A DNA stretch of 64,000 nt, from contig JACONQ010000015.1 in NCBI GenBank assembly GCA_014281115.1, forward strand, positions 2,170,001 to 2,234,000, written 5' to 3'. A program made the translations under genes and the position numbers. The DNA comes from Laburnicola sp. R22_1. Taxonomy: Eukaryota > Ascomycota > Dothideomycetes > Pleosporales > Didymosphaeriaceae. The notes under the pieces were generated by a model that was not told the DNA's origin, made no database searches, and was given only the letters and a program-made list of their open reading frames with translations. Numbering within the stretch: position 1 is the stretch's first letter; each line of letters starts with the position of its first letter. This document shows, in pieces, positions 9,518 to 20,199 of this stretch.

Positions 9518-11200
9518 TAACGTACTTTGCACTCGAGTCGATCATTCTATCAAGTCAATCACTTTGCCAAGACCCCACTAAAACGTACTATCAGCAATAG
9601 TATAACGCGATGCCTTAACTACACAACAAACTACTAGCGTTAAAAGAAGCGTGTATATAGCTTACAATCTAGGCTATTAAATAAGACGCGACACTCTTTT
9701 AGCGACGCGCTGCAGCCCTCTATAATGTCTCTTAAAGTACACTTAGCAACTAACGCGCCAGAAAGACGTTTAGACGTAACTGCGCACCTAACAAAATAAG
9801 ACTTACTATAAGAGAGGAGCAGGTAATTGTGCAGCATATACTCGACCTAGACGCGCAAGGATTTCCGCCCCAGCTTGATGCTATAAAAGATATGGCTGAT
9901 TCTTTACTAGCTACACGCTACTATAAGCCAGTTGGCTAGAGGTGGCCTTATAACTTTGTTAAGCGCCAGCTAAAGCTTTAAGTTAAGTTTAATTAAAAGT
10001 ACGACTATAAGAGAGCCCTCTAGGAGGATTCTAAGGTAATATAAGGCTGGTTCTAGCTTGTAGAGAACATAAAGGCCAAGTATAGTATTCTGGATAAGGA
10101 CACTTATAATTTTAACAAGTCTGGCTTTATAATAGGCATAATATTAACTAGAGCGGTAGTTATAGACTCTAAGTGTTAAGGATGGCCAAAGTAGGTGCAG
10201 TAGGACAATAGGAAGTGAACAACAGTTATCCAAGGCATTAACGCAATAGGGTGGTAGATCCCACCCTTTATTATCTTTAGGGGCAAGCACCACCTCTTCG
10301 CCTAGTATAAGGAGAAGAATCTACCTTATAATTAGGTTATTGCAGTCTCTAAGAACAGCTAGACAACAAATAAGCTTAGTCTATAATGGCTAAAGCACTT
10401 TAATAAGCATACAAAGAGGCGTACTACTAGTAGAGTACGTTTACTTATTATTAATAGCTATAAAAGTCATAACTCGCTCGAATTCCAAAATTACTACAAA
10501 AAGAGTAATATTATTACTCTCTATATGCCTCTACATTTATCGCACCTCTTATAGCTACTTAATATAGGTTGTTTTACGCTGTTAAAAAAGGCGTATAGGC
10601 GCTAAGCCAAGAATCTAATGCGTAACCACATTACGCACATCACTAAAATCGAGTTCCTACCTTGCTTTATTGCTGCTTTTAAGGCTTTAATTACTAAAAG
10701 TAATATTAAAGGAGCTTTCAAGGTGCTGGCCTAGTGTCCCACAACCTAGAAGTTGTAATATCGCAGCTTAACGTCTGCCTATATACGCCTCCACTTTGTA
10801 CTATTCGCGATAGTATATAGGAGTCGCAAACTCCGCGAAATAATATAGAACTTAGGTCGCAATTAACGCTAGTTAAGCAGAGGATTTAAAGGCATATAGA
10901 TAGTTCTCTAACTTATATAGTTAAGGTGGTAGAAAAGCTTATTAAAGGCGCTAAGCTAATAGGGCATTCTTTAGTGTTAATAACTAAACGCAACGCCAAA
11001 CTTTAAGCTACTAATAAGGCCGCCACGCAATATAAATTGCATAAAAGAAAGCGAGTACAGCGTAAAGAAGTCCTTACAGCTAAAGAGGGCCAGCGGCTAG
11101 CCACTCTAAAGGAGTTTGGGGCGCGTAGTAATAGGCAAAAGGCAAAGAAGAAGGTGCGCGCTAATAAAGGCGAATCTGCTCAACAGCGCTATAGACGCTA

Positions 11201-13326
11201 CCCTATCTTAGTAGTTAATGTGCACTATCACTTAATGCGCAACCCTAACGTAATCGCTTAGCTAGTAATATAAGGCTATAGAGCTCTACACAAAAGCTTT
11301 TATCGCGAGATTTTCTAGAGTTGGCTTCTTATAGAGCTATAGATAATTGCTAGCTAGTTAGATTATAGATATCTACTTAGTGTTCTAATTATACAGCCAC
11401 AGCACGATAATAGCGTTAATAGCGTAGACACTACCACATTAACGCGTATAGATACTAGCGTAGATTTCTTTCTCTTTATAACTATATAAGTAGCTTTTAA
11501 AGCTTTCTAACTTCCCTTTTTAGCAATTTTAAGACGTTTTTAAAGTTGTTGTTAAGTCTTGCGAGTCTGTTAACAAAGGCGTCGCTTAGCAGCTTAATTA
11601 GCTTTCTCCTTAGCGTGCGTATCTCTGGCTACTACCTACTTAATGCGCTTCTCCTGCTATAAATAAGCTTTAAGCTATTTATTAGCTATATAGATCTCTT
11701 ACTACTAAGCTTTTTAGAGTTATAACTGTTGTTTTTTAGCCTTCTACTAGCTAAGCGAGTTACGCGCCCTCTGTACGCGGGCAGGTGACTAGAAAACTAC
11801 TCCTCTATGCCACTCCTTAGGTTGCTCTAAGGGCAGAGTCTTGCCTTTTGTTTAACGCCGTTCCTGGTTTGCAAGAGCTTCTTAGAGACTCTTATTTTTA
11901 TACTCTAGGAGCTGCTTTTATATAGAGATTAAGTGTATTGTCTAGCTTAGCTTACGCGACTCCTTAGTCGCGATATCCTTTATAGTAGAGCATAACAGTT
12001 GCTCTATTTTATACTAATCTAACGCGCTAAGTACTAAGGTAGAGCTTACTAGTAATTTTGGCTCTAGTAAAGTGTCTTTGTTAAACCTTTTAAGGATAGG
12101 CGTTGGATCTGGCGGCGAGATACCTATACACTCAAAAGCTTTAGTAATTAACTGCGGCGTAACTAACGTTATCTAGGCCTTCTAGAATAGCGTAAAGAAG
12201 TCTCTTTTGGCAATTGTTAACAGTCCTTAACTCCTATATAGGTATCTGGAGAGCTTGTTAGAGTAGACAGCTAAGAGAGACTTAAATACGTAGACGTTAA
12301 GAGGCTGCAGCGTATAAGTTATATGAGGAGGAAATATCGCAAGGAGAATCTTATTCTAATCGCAGTAGTTAATTAAATCTATAGTAATATAAGATCCATG
12401 CCTATTAAGGACTAGAAGTTGCTACTACTATTAAGCCTTCTCCTTTATACAGCAATTAAATACCTATTTAAGCTATTAAAGTTCTATCTTATTGTTTAAC
12501 TATCTAGAGGTTAATAAGATAATGAAGACTCTGTAAGAATTAATATTAATTTCTTTAACCCAGCTTAATTATAGAGTCGTAGCGTTAGATTAATAGATTA
12601 GCGCTAGATTAATAGTAGATCTGTTGGCGCATATATATACAATGAGCGAGATTTACTTATAGCTGCTGTCCTATATAAATTGCCTTACTTAGCGACTCTT
12701 ATATAGAGGCCTATCGAAGATCCTTTTTAAGCGGCTAGTGATACTAAGAAGGAAGCCTTTCTTATCTATATTGTACGTATGCTAAGGCTCTACACTATAC
12801 TCTATAATTTTCTTGTGTAGAAGCTTAAAGTAGAGCCTGTATTTTGCCTCTAAATTAGCCTTGTGGCGATTGCTGTTAAGTCTAGTCGTCTATTATACGA
12901 TTAAGAAGTTAGGGTTGCGCCTAACAAAGCGATTAACCTAGAATATGCTAACGTCTCTTTTTGCCATATAAAAAGCAAAATTTTGTATTATCTGCTGTGT
13001 AGGAGGAAGGCCACACTTAGTAAGGTAGGTAATATATTATAGAAGCCCCTTTTCTTATTGTGGATAGAGTAGACAATGTGTACTATTAGTGATAGTACGC
13101 GCCTACGTAACGCGTTGGTGCCTGTGCGTTAACGTAGAGCGTACAACACCAAATTCTTTGGCGATTTTATTGTATAATAAAAATTCTCCTAGTTCTTACG
13201 CTTTAATTGCTGCTATCGCGGCGTTAATTAGATCCATATTGGTGGAGTTAGGGCGCGTTAAAGTTGGGGCGCATTATGTTAGAGTTGCGCATTGAGTGAC
13301 GGTGCGCATTAACTGCTAAGATAGGA
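11201..13326 (-). mobile_element. Fot-7: second-lineage Fot1-type transposon nested in Fot-2
   Basis: 2126 bp. Inverted repeats begin CCCTATCTTAGTAGTTAATG at the left and TCCTATCTTAGCAGTTAATG (read in reverse) at the right, continuing through TGCGCA and CTAAC blocks for about 50 bp; TA duplication at 11199-11200 and 13327-13328. Termini and transposase differ from the other Fot copies, so this is a distinct lineage. Confidence 0.87.
11300..13290 (-). pseudogene. Fot1-type transposase of Fot-7, RIP-degraded
   Basis: Boundaries approximate. Minus-strand reading shows YNIDKKGFLL then ITSRLKRIF near 12,725-12,785 (active enzymes: NxDEKGFLIG), LLVLNRHGSY near 12,400 (Asp-to-Asn in LDGHGSH) and QPLNVYVFKSLLAVYSNKL near 12,265-12,310 (Asp-to-Asn in QPLDV). 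Many TAA/TAG codons in place of Gln/Trp. The DEKGF and FPPH..TLQPL style is that of the classical Fot1/Flipper branch rather than the GHKSH branch of Fot-1. Confidence 0.82.
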
Positions 13327-13519
13327 TACGGCAAGCCTAGGCATAACAAAACAACCTGTAGGCAGTCTATAGAAGTAGATTCTAAATAGATTGGCCTATT
13401 TAGACTATTAAAAATAGTTTGTGTTAACTCTATACTATTGTGAATAGTATAGAACTTAGTGAGGTCTTGGCAAAGTAATTAACTTAATAGAATAATTAAC
13501 TCGAGTGCAAAGTACGTTA

Positions 13520-13844
13520 ATCTATATATAAAATAATTTAGACTAACACTTAGCTTTATGTAGTTTAATTATGCCTTTAACTCTTATACGTGCTAGTATT
13601 TTAAACTAATATTTAAACTACTATTTTATATTAGTGTTTTATATGCAATAGTGTTTTATATATAAGCTATTATTTTATATACAAACTAGTGTTTTATATA
13701 TAAGCTATTATTTTATATATAAACTAGTATTTTATATATAGGTTATTATTTTAACTTTATTTTACTATTACTTAGTTATAACCTTAATAACAAATATCTT
13801 ATTTTTAAAATAATTTATTACTTCTTAGTTTATTATACGCTAAT
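13520..13844. repeat. R3: AT-rich repeat with tandem TTTTATATATAAGCTA units
   Basis: Shared with 61,560-61,811 and 63,667-63,973. A unique-looking start (TTTAGACTAACACTTAGC...ATACGTGCTAGTATTTTAAAC) precedes about ten imperfect ~20-bp units alternating ..TATTTTATATATAAAC / AAGCTAT.., then TTTTACTATTACTTAGTTAT. No coding potential seen. Origin unknown; the units contain almost no C or G and so are immune to RIP. Confidence 0.75.
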
Positions 13845-13858
13845 ATATTTTATATTAT

Positions 13859-14275
13859 TAAAGATCTTTATTATATAGAGATTCTAACTAAGGTTAAGTC
13901 TATACTATACACAAAGAGGAGTAAAATAGAAGGCTCTAAAACCTAGTACCTAGCACATAGTAGTAGTAATAAAATATATATAAAATAATAATAATTTATT
14001 ATTAACTTTCTATATAGTAGTATTATTAATAGTAGTTAATAAATAGTTAGCTATCTAGCATAACTAAGTTACATATTATCTCTTAACTAGTAGACTATTA
14101 GAGAGCTATAGTAAACTGCAGAGTCGCAACCGCGGGAGCAGTGTGGACAATAGGACGCTTAACTATAGTTTAGTTATTATGCTTGCGATCTAGTAGCTAT
14201 AGCGTAATTATAGTTTGCTGTACGCATAGCGTATAAAGTCTGCCTACTCTTATAACGTTAGGAATGCCCAGGATA
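13859..14275 (-). mobile_element. gamma-family retroposon-like element, short copy (417 bp)
   Basis: Flanked by a 14-bp perfect direct repeat ATATTTTATATTAT (13845-13858 and 14276-14289). Its end next to 13859 is the gamma 3' end, AATAAAGATCTTTA when read on the minus strand, shared with the copies ending at 34,746 and 40,371. It keeps the 3' end and lacks the 5' two thirds seen in the 34.7-37.7 kb copy, as expected of 5' truncation. No reading frame. Confidence 0.8.
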
Positions 14276-14305
14276 ATATTTTATATTATAAAATAAGTCT
14301 TTTAT

Positions 14306-14427
14306 GTAGCGTTATTTTATCTACTAAGGGGTAGGACAATAAAGACTTTTATCTTAAATAACATAATAAAAAAAGCAGAGCCCCCTACTTAGTAATTAAA
14401 AAAGGCGTAAAAAGGTAATGAAAAAAA
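14306..14427 (-). mobile_element. beta-family short copy (122 bp)
   Basis: Direct repeat AAGTCTTTTAT at 14295-14305 and 14428-14438. On the minus strand it begins in a T-run and ends CCTACCCC...AACGCTAC, the beta 3' end. Same ~125-bp form as 16580-16705 and 33159-33287. Confidence 0.85.
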
Positions 14428-14616
14428 AAGTCTTTTATATATTATATTTTATTTTTAGTAATAAGTAATTTAATATATATAATATTGCCTTGTTTAGTAT
14501 ATTATTTTTAATATTTTTAATAATTACTCAAAATTATTAAAGCGCTTAATTACGATAAGTTATTAAAAGTTATTAATTTTAAAAATTAATTACAAGCTTA
14601 TTTATATTATAATAGC

Positions 14617-15982
14617 GGTTACATTGTTTATTTAGTATTAATAATCTTTTTTAATTTTTTTAATTTAAGCCTACGTAGATTAGAATAGAAAGACTGCTCT
14701 AGTCTAGCACCTAAAAATATAGTCTACTCCTAGTCTTCTTTACTAACGTAATAATAGTTTATAAGAATAGTTTATAAACTATACACTTACTTCTTATTAT
14801 CTATAAGCGCTCTAATAGCTATTAAATTTACTTAAAGCGTGTATAGAAAACTAACTTACTTTATTATTACTATTATTAGTAATTACGCTATATTTACGCG
14901 CTGCTATATAGTATACTTATATAATACGCTTACTACCTAATACTATAACTATAAAGATCTAATATATCTACGCAATACTTTTTTCTCCTAGCAACTTAAT
15001 AATAAATATCTTCTTCTTTTTCCTTTAATCCTACTCTTTATTACCGCCTTCCTAACTAGTAATAATATAAGAAACTGTAGTAGGAACTTTATATATCTAT
15101 TATTATACCTTAAGTTACTAATCTATTACTAGCCTAATTAGTACACTAGGACCGCCTTATATAGAGTAAAGTATACCTATTTTCTATTAATAATTTTATA
15201 AATAGAGCAATACTCTAGTATAGATTTAATAACTTTAAGCAGACAAATTATTAGAGCGTACTTTTAGGCGGCGTTAATAGTAGTATTAGTATTAAGGTTT
15301 AGAAAGATAGTAGAAAATAGAGTAATAGTAAAAGTCTTATTAAGGTTAACTTTAATATAAAAATAGAGTATTAGTATATCTATAGTATATATAAGCTCCT
15401 ACCTAGTATATATCTTATAAGTAGCACAAACCTACTAATATAATAGCTATTACTTCTAGCAATTTTTAAAGATAATAGTGAAGGATAATAATAGTATAAT
15501 TTTTATCTCTCTTCTAAAGTTCTAATCGTGGCCTCTTTGTAAATCGACTTTGCATATGGGAGCTATGCGCGCCAAGACCGCCAAGCTCGCTTAGCAGTTC
15601 AAACGCGCTTTTTTTTTATTATTACCTTTTTACGCCTTTTTTAATTACTAAGTAGGGTACTCTGCTTTTTTTATTATATTATTTAAGATAAAAGCCTTTA
15701 TTATCCTACCCCTAGGTAGATAAAATAACGTCACATAGTATAATAAGCACCTTTTTATTTCTTCCCTCTATTCTAAACTAGTATGACGAAGTAGCCTTAC
15801 TATATTTTGTATATAGATTTTTTTAGTTAAAGTAGATACGCTAAGCCTACTAAGCTCGGTTATAACGTGCTAATTTCTTTTTATTAACACCTTAAAACGC
15901 TTTTCTATGTATATAATAGTAGGAGGAATATTTGCTATTATTATAATATTTTTATTAGAAACCCCTTAGTCGCAAAAAAACC
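14617..15982 (+). mobile_element. alpha-family element, full length, with a nested beta copy
   Basis: Direct repeat ATATTATAATAGCG (14603-14616 and 15983-15996, 14 bp). Starts GTTACATTGTTTATTTAG, a RIP form of the alpha start GGTCGCATTATTTACTTAG; ends CCCCTTAGTCGCAAAAAAA, an A-tail. Without the nested beta (15501-15734 plus its 10-bp duplication) it is 1122 bp. No intact frame. Confidence 0.85.
15501..15734 (+). mobile_element. beta-family mid-length copy (234 bp) nested in alpha
   Basis: Direct repeat ATAGTATAAT at 15491-15500 and 15735-15744. Contains the beta 3' half: GAGGCCACGATTAGAACTTT (read in reverse), GCGCGCCAAGACCGCCAAGC, the T-run, TTTAAGATAAAAGCC and the end CCTACCCCTAGGTAG...ACGTCACA. 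Confidence 0.85.
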
Positions 15983-15996
15983 ATATTATAATAGCG

Positions 15997-16192
15997 TATT
16001 TTATAATATTTATTAGGTTAGTTTTATATTATATTTTGTTTTTAGTTTTAAGTAATTTAATATATATAATATTAGATTTCTTATAATTATATTTTAGTAA
16101 ACTTTTTATATATTACTTAAAGTTAACTTTAGCTTTAATTATAACTTATTATTAGAATAATTATTTTAGTTATTTTAGGTAGCTTATCTATT
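15997..16192. other. AT-rich DNA without recognised feature
   Basis: About 200 bp, more than 80% A+T. Partly similar to 14,440-14,600 (AAGTAATTTAATATATATAA), so it belongs to the older repeat around the alpha and beta insertions. Nothing else seen. Confidence 0.5.
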
Positions 16193-16205
16193 TATCTTTT
16201 ATTAT

Positions 16206-16445
16206 GTGACGTTATTTTATCTACCTAGGGGTAGGACGATAAAGGCTTTTATCTTAAATAATATAACAAAAAAAGCAGAGCCCCCTACTTAGTAATTAAA
16301 AAAGGCGTAAAAAGGTGATGATAAAAAAAAGCGCGTTCGAACTACTAAGCGAGCTTGGCGGTCTTAGCGCATAGCTCCCACACATATGCAAAGTTTTTAC
16401 GAAGAGGCCACTTGGAACTTTGGGGGAGATATAACTTCGACACGA
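16206..16445 (-). mobile_element. beta-family mid-length copy (240 bp)
   Basis: Direct repeat TATCTTTTATTAT (13 bp) at 16193-16205 and 16446-16458. Minus strand; nearly the same extent as the 15501-15734 copy, with an additional ~10 bp at its 5' end. Confidence 0.85.
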
Positions 16446-16579
16446 TATCTTTTATTATAACAGCAAAATTCTAATATGGTATTTTATTATTTATTTTGCT
16501 TATTAGTATAGTTTTAACACGTTTCTATAAGCAATATATACTTTTTTTAGGATATTTTACTTATTACTATTATAGTTTT

Positions 16580-16705
16580 GTGTAGCGTTAAATTAACTAT
16601 CTAGAGATAGCACGATACAGACTTTTATCTCAAATAACATAATAAAAAAGCAGAGCCCCTACTTAGTAATTAAAAAAAGCGTGAAAAGGTGGTTACAAAA
16701 ATGCA
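16580..16705 (-). mobile_element. beta-family short copy (126 bp)
   Basis: Direct repeat TATTATAGTTTT (12 bp) at 16568-16579 and 16706-16717. Same short form as at 14306 and 33159, ending (minus strand) GTGCTATCTCTAGATAGTTA...ACGCTACAC. Confidence 0.85.
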
Positions 16706-16740
16706 TATTATAGTTTTAACTTTATTTATTTTATATTAAG

Positions 16741-17289
16741 GTTTTAAAATATATAGTTTTTTTAAATAAAGCTACATCTCGTAACTATACTATAGTAAAA
16801 ACATCTAGATATAATCTTTTTTTCTATTTACTAGCTCTATAAGATACTATGTAAATATACGTAACTAAGTTAATAATACGCGCATCTTTAGCTTTCCGTC
16901 TTCTAGCGTAAGCTAGAGTAAGCTATTTATAGTTTAAGTTATAGTAACTCTAAATAGCTCTATATTATTTAAAAACTTTAAATAGACTATAAGTTTTTAG
17001 CTGCGTATAAGAGAATCTTCTCTAGTTATTTAGCTCTGTCTACCTACTATAATAATTAACTAACTTAAGTAAAACTAAACTATAAAGTAATTAAGATAAT
17101 ACGCTCCTACTATAAAGTAAATTTTAATATCTTCTATGCTATATTTAAGTTCCTAAACTACACTCTAGAAATAGTTGCACTATTTACTAGAAAGCTAAAG
17201 CTAAGATAGGCAATAGATAATAAGTAACTAGTAAAATTACTTATTTTAGACTGCTACTATATATAAAAATATAGTTTATTACCTATTAT
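16741..17289. repeat. R8: degenerate repeat, inverted copy flanks copia-2
   Basis: CGTAACTATACTATAGTAAA, TACTAGCTCTATAAGATA and CGTAACTAAGTTAATAA recur as the reverse complement at about 60,400-60,500 and just left of 51,876; the copia-2 target site lies within it. No reading frame recovered and the origin is unknown. Confidence 0.5.
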
Positions 17290-17426
17290 TACGCTTTTTT
17301 ATAATTACATTACCTTTTTTACGCCCTTTTTAATTACTAAGCAGGGGGCTCTGCTTTTTTATTATGTTATTTAAGATAAAAGCCTTTGTCGTCCTACCCC
17401 TAGATAGATAAAATAACGCCACACAC
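17290..17426 (+). mobile_element. beta-family short copy (about 137 bp)
   Basis: Ends CCTACCCCTAGATAGATAAAATAACGCCACAC with the usual beta 3' end; begins near the T-run. The duplication is short or decayed (ATTATT on both sides), so boundaries are +/-10 bp. Probably inserted in the 3' part of the old copia-3. Confidence 0.65.
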
Positions 17427-17467
17427 ATTATTTAAATCTAGATTTTTAGAATCTATAGTTTGCTCTA

Positions 17468-17470
<3 letters not shown>

Positions 17471-17496
<26 letters not shown>
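17471..17496. repeat. TTA trinucleotide microsatellite, left part
   Basis: About eight TTA units, continued at 19343-19370 after the Fot-5 insertion, which used one of the TA dinucleotides in the array. Confidence 0.85.
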
Positions 17497-17498
<2 letters not shown>

Positions 17499-19342
17499 GT
17501 GAGTGTTAAGCGAGTGCCATACTAGGCAAGTGGCCACCCCTAATAAACTTTTAGGCCTTCTACACATACTTACTCAATACTATAACAACCTACTACAATG
17601 CGTAATATATAGAATTAATTAGTAATCTCTACTCTATCTTTTTCGCACGTGCGCGAATTATATCCTATCTCTCTGCAGCGCTTATAGTGCCTTTTACGCT
17701 GCTTATCTGCACCTACTTGCGCTTTACCTTCACGCGTTTCCCCCTCTACCTGCGCCCTAATGTCTAATTGGGCTACTAAATCCTCTGCCTCTTCCTTTAA
17801 TAGGTCTCCGCCCTTCTAAATCCGCTTTCTTTTGCGCAATTTACGCTTAGAAGCTGCTCTGTTTAACGCTTTAAGCTGCAGCACTTAGGTAGCTAGCAAC
17901 GTCTATAAATGCAGTATTATCTTAGAGCCCTTTCTAAGTTAATTAACTATCTTAACTATAGAAGAAGGTAAGGAACCCTAATGTTTTTAAATGCGATCGC
18001 GAAGCAGCGTAGATTAAGCCTCTACTTTAGCGGCGTTGCTTAGTGTTTTGGAGTTCTATTAGGTGGTCCCTAGTGCGGGCGGTGTTGGCGTGCGAAGTTT
18101 GACTTTAAGCTTTAATAGCACTACTAATAGGTTATAAGGCACTAAGCCAGTTACTCTAAAGCTTAATTAGGTATTTATCTTTAAGAACACAGGCTTAAAA
18201 ACCTTTGCAAAGAAGGTAATAAAGGCCTTTTTATTAATTTAGCCAATGTGGTCTATTACTAAGACTCTGATCTCTTTGCTGTATGCCTACTTTAAGGGGG
18301 CAAAACACCTAATATTAGGCGGCTGTAAGATGTGCGATAAGTGTAGAGGCATATAGAGGGTAATTATCTTGTTCTCCTTATAGAGATCCTAGAAGGCAAG
18401 CGACTTGTAGCTCTTATAGCTGTTAATAATAAGCAGCACATAGCTACTCACTTTTTGCTCTCTTATCTGCTTAATAAAGTGCCTTAACTAGGCTATACTA
18501 ATCTTGTTTGTAGTCTAGCCATTATCGCTAACCCTAATACGCTATTAGGGCTTTAAATTAGGGTACTAGGACGTGTTATGGTTCTTTGCTTTAAAGATAA
18601 GGTAGGGCGCAATTGCCTAGCCCATCGCGTTAACGGCGGCAATAAGAGGCACCTACTCACAGTCTCTCTGCTAGACGCCAATAGGCTTAGTGCGTCTCTC
18701 TAAAGTAGTAACTACTTTAACTCGGTTTCTAACGCCCATAGTAAAGCCAGTCTTATTAAAGTTATAGGTATCTTCGTCTAGTATACTGTACTTAGTCTTA
18801 ATATTTAGTACAAGGTTAAACTAGGGTCTAATAACCTCTGGATCGCTACACAAGACTCTCTAACAATCACGCTATTAATTTAAATAGAATTTAAGCTTGC
18901 CCTCGCGTTTAATAAAGTTTAAGGCCTATTTTAGGCTAATAGACTTATTACTACGCGCAGCACGTAGTTGGTTAGCTATATCTTCTACAGAACGCAGTGT
19001 TGGCGCAAATCCTTACGCATCTAGCTTCTTAATATAGTGTCTAAGCGCCTCCTCTTTAGTCTTTTAAAGGCTTAATAATTTAGAATAAGTATCGCGTAGT
19101 GACATCTTCCCAACGCATTGGCGGCGAAGGGTCGTTTAAGACACGTTGTAGATAGTAGCAGCGCGTTGCACACTTAGTTTTTCGGGCGATTTAATTGCCT
19201 AGAGGGCTAATTTAATCCTGTCTTCTTTTAAGAGCTATTCGAGGTTAGGTGATTAAGACATTAAGGTTTGAAGTTCAAAAGCCCCAAAAGTTTATTAGGG
19301 GTAGCCACTCGCCTAGCATGGCCACTCGCTTAACACTCACGT
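17497..19342 (-). mobile_element. Fot-5: Fot1/pogo-type DNA transposon in a TTA array
   Basis: 1846 bp, TA at 17495-17496 and 19343-19344. Inverted repeats start ACGTGAGTGTTAAGCGAGTG and extend about 60 bp to TAATAAACTTTT. One minus-strand transposase. Composition is less AT-extreme than Fot-2. Confidence 0.92.
17650..19261 (-). pseudogene. Fot1/pogo transposase, RIP-inactivated (Fot-5)
   Basis: ATG at 19259-19261. Minus-strand reading: VQRAATIYNVS followed by TLRRQC (HTH), EEALRHYIKKLDA then GFAPTLRSVEDIANQLRAAR, and an ALNFIKR block, matching the Fot-1 order, with stops at former Gln/Trp codons throughout. The C-terminal Cys/His knuckle (CRE-GYN-RT) is still discernible near 17,650-17,690. 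3' boundary approximate. Confidence 0.82.
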
Positions 19343-19468
19343 TATTATTATTATTATTATTATTATCTAGGTGTATATTGTTATTACTATAAAATAGTAT
19401 ATTAATTTCTTTATTAGAGTTATTATTAAAGTTATAAAAGTAATTTTTAAGAATTTTAATATCTCTAG

Positions 19469-19662
19469 TATAAGGGAGTAATCGGACTTAATTGTTAAAT
19501 AGGTTAAATTACTATAATAAGGATACTAGGTGCCGCATATTACCTATATAGTAGCGGTCCTAAGGGCGCGCTAGTACTGCCTAATTGGGACTAGCGCGCG
19601 GGGCCGGATTAACGTCGGGCCAACCAGAGGTTCGATGGGCCAATGGGTAGTAATCTCTAACA
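19469..19662 (-). repeat. gypsy 3' LTR (194 bp)
   Basis: Pairs with 26561-26754 base for base in length; differences are mostly transitions of RIP type. Ends in CA at 19661-19662 (start TG on the minus strand). Confidence 0.9.
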
Positions 19663-19800
19663 TTACCCCCCCCTCTAAAAGCCTTAGCTTTAGCGAGGCA
19701 AACTAAGAAAAACTATATTAGAGGCGCTAATCGCGTGGCTTAATAAATATTATAAACTATTGTAATTTATTATAAACTATTATAGACTATTATAGACTAT

Positions 19801-19920
19801 TTAAGACTATTTAAGACTATTTAAGACTATTTAAGACTATTTAAGACTATTTAAGACTATTTAAGACTATTTAAGACTATTTAAGACTATTTAAGACTAT
19901 TTAAGACTATTTAAGACTAT
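19801..19920. repeat. 12 perfect tandem copies of TTAAGACTAT
   Basis: Decanucleotide array in the 3' untranslated part of the gypsy element, with two or three degenerate units upstream (19741-19800). Perfect copies despite RIP in the surroundings suggest expansion after RIP. Confidence 0.95.
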
Positions 19921-20199
19921 CTAGAAATATTATAATAAGTAAAATAACTATTAGATAACCTTCTCTAGTACACAAGCTAGTAAAGTGAGCGCTCTACTAC
20001 TGCGCATTATAGTAGTTACGTCTAATAAGACGACTTAGGCGTCTCCTTAGGTATAGCCTAGAGAGAGGCCTATTACTTAAAAAGGTTATCTAAAACAGCC
20101 AGTGAGCGGGCGCTTTACATGCCTGTCCTAGCAGTCTCGAGATATAATATTATATTAAGAGGTATCTTAATCTCACGCATGTGCGTACGTAAGGACTAG

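Larger units (their letters stand above)
9610..13360 (+). pseudogene. Fot1/pogo transposase, heavily RIP-degraded, split by Fot-7
   Basis: Co-linear with the Fot-1 transposase from ATG 9610 (again followed by CCT TAA), but with dozens of TAA/TAG codons and NFNKSGF in place of NFDESGF. The coding homology stops at 11198 inside the C-terminal zinc knuckle, is interrupted by Fot-7, and resumes at 13329 with GGCAAGCCTAGGCATAAC, the rest of the knuckle. The longest surviving open frame (11037-11261) encodes only the basic C-terminal segment. Non-functional. Confidence 0.85.
9520..13517 (+). mobile_element. Fot-2: Fot1/pogo-type transposon with a nested Fot-7
   Basis: Ends ACGTACTTTGCACTCGAG... 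as inverted repeats, TA at 9518-9519 and 13518-13519. Without the nested element (11201-13326 plus one TA) its length is 1870 bp, like Fot-3 (1871 bp) with the same termini. Left and right ends have diverged by RIP. Flanks belong to different repeats: gamma on the left, R3 on the right. Confidence 0.88.

Noticed and set aside
14306..16705. Beta short copies as miniature inverted-repeat transposons (MITEs)
   Set aside because: No terminal inverted repeats; duplications of 10-13 bp do not fit TA, 8-bp or 9-bp DNA-transposon classes.
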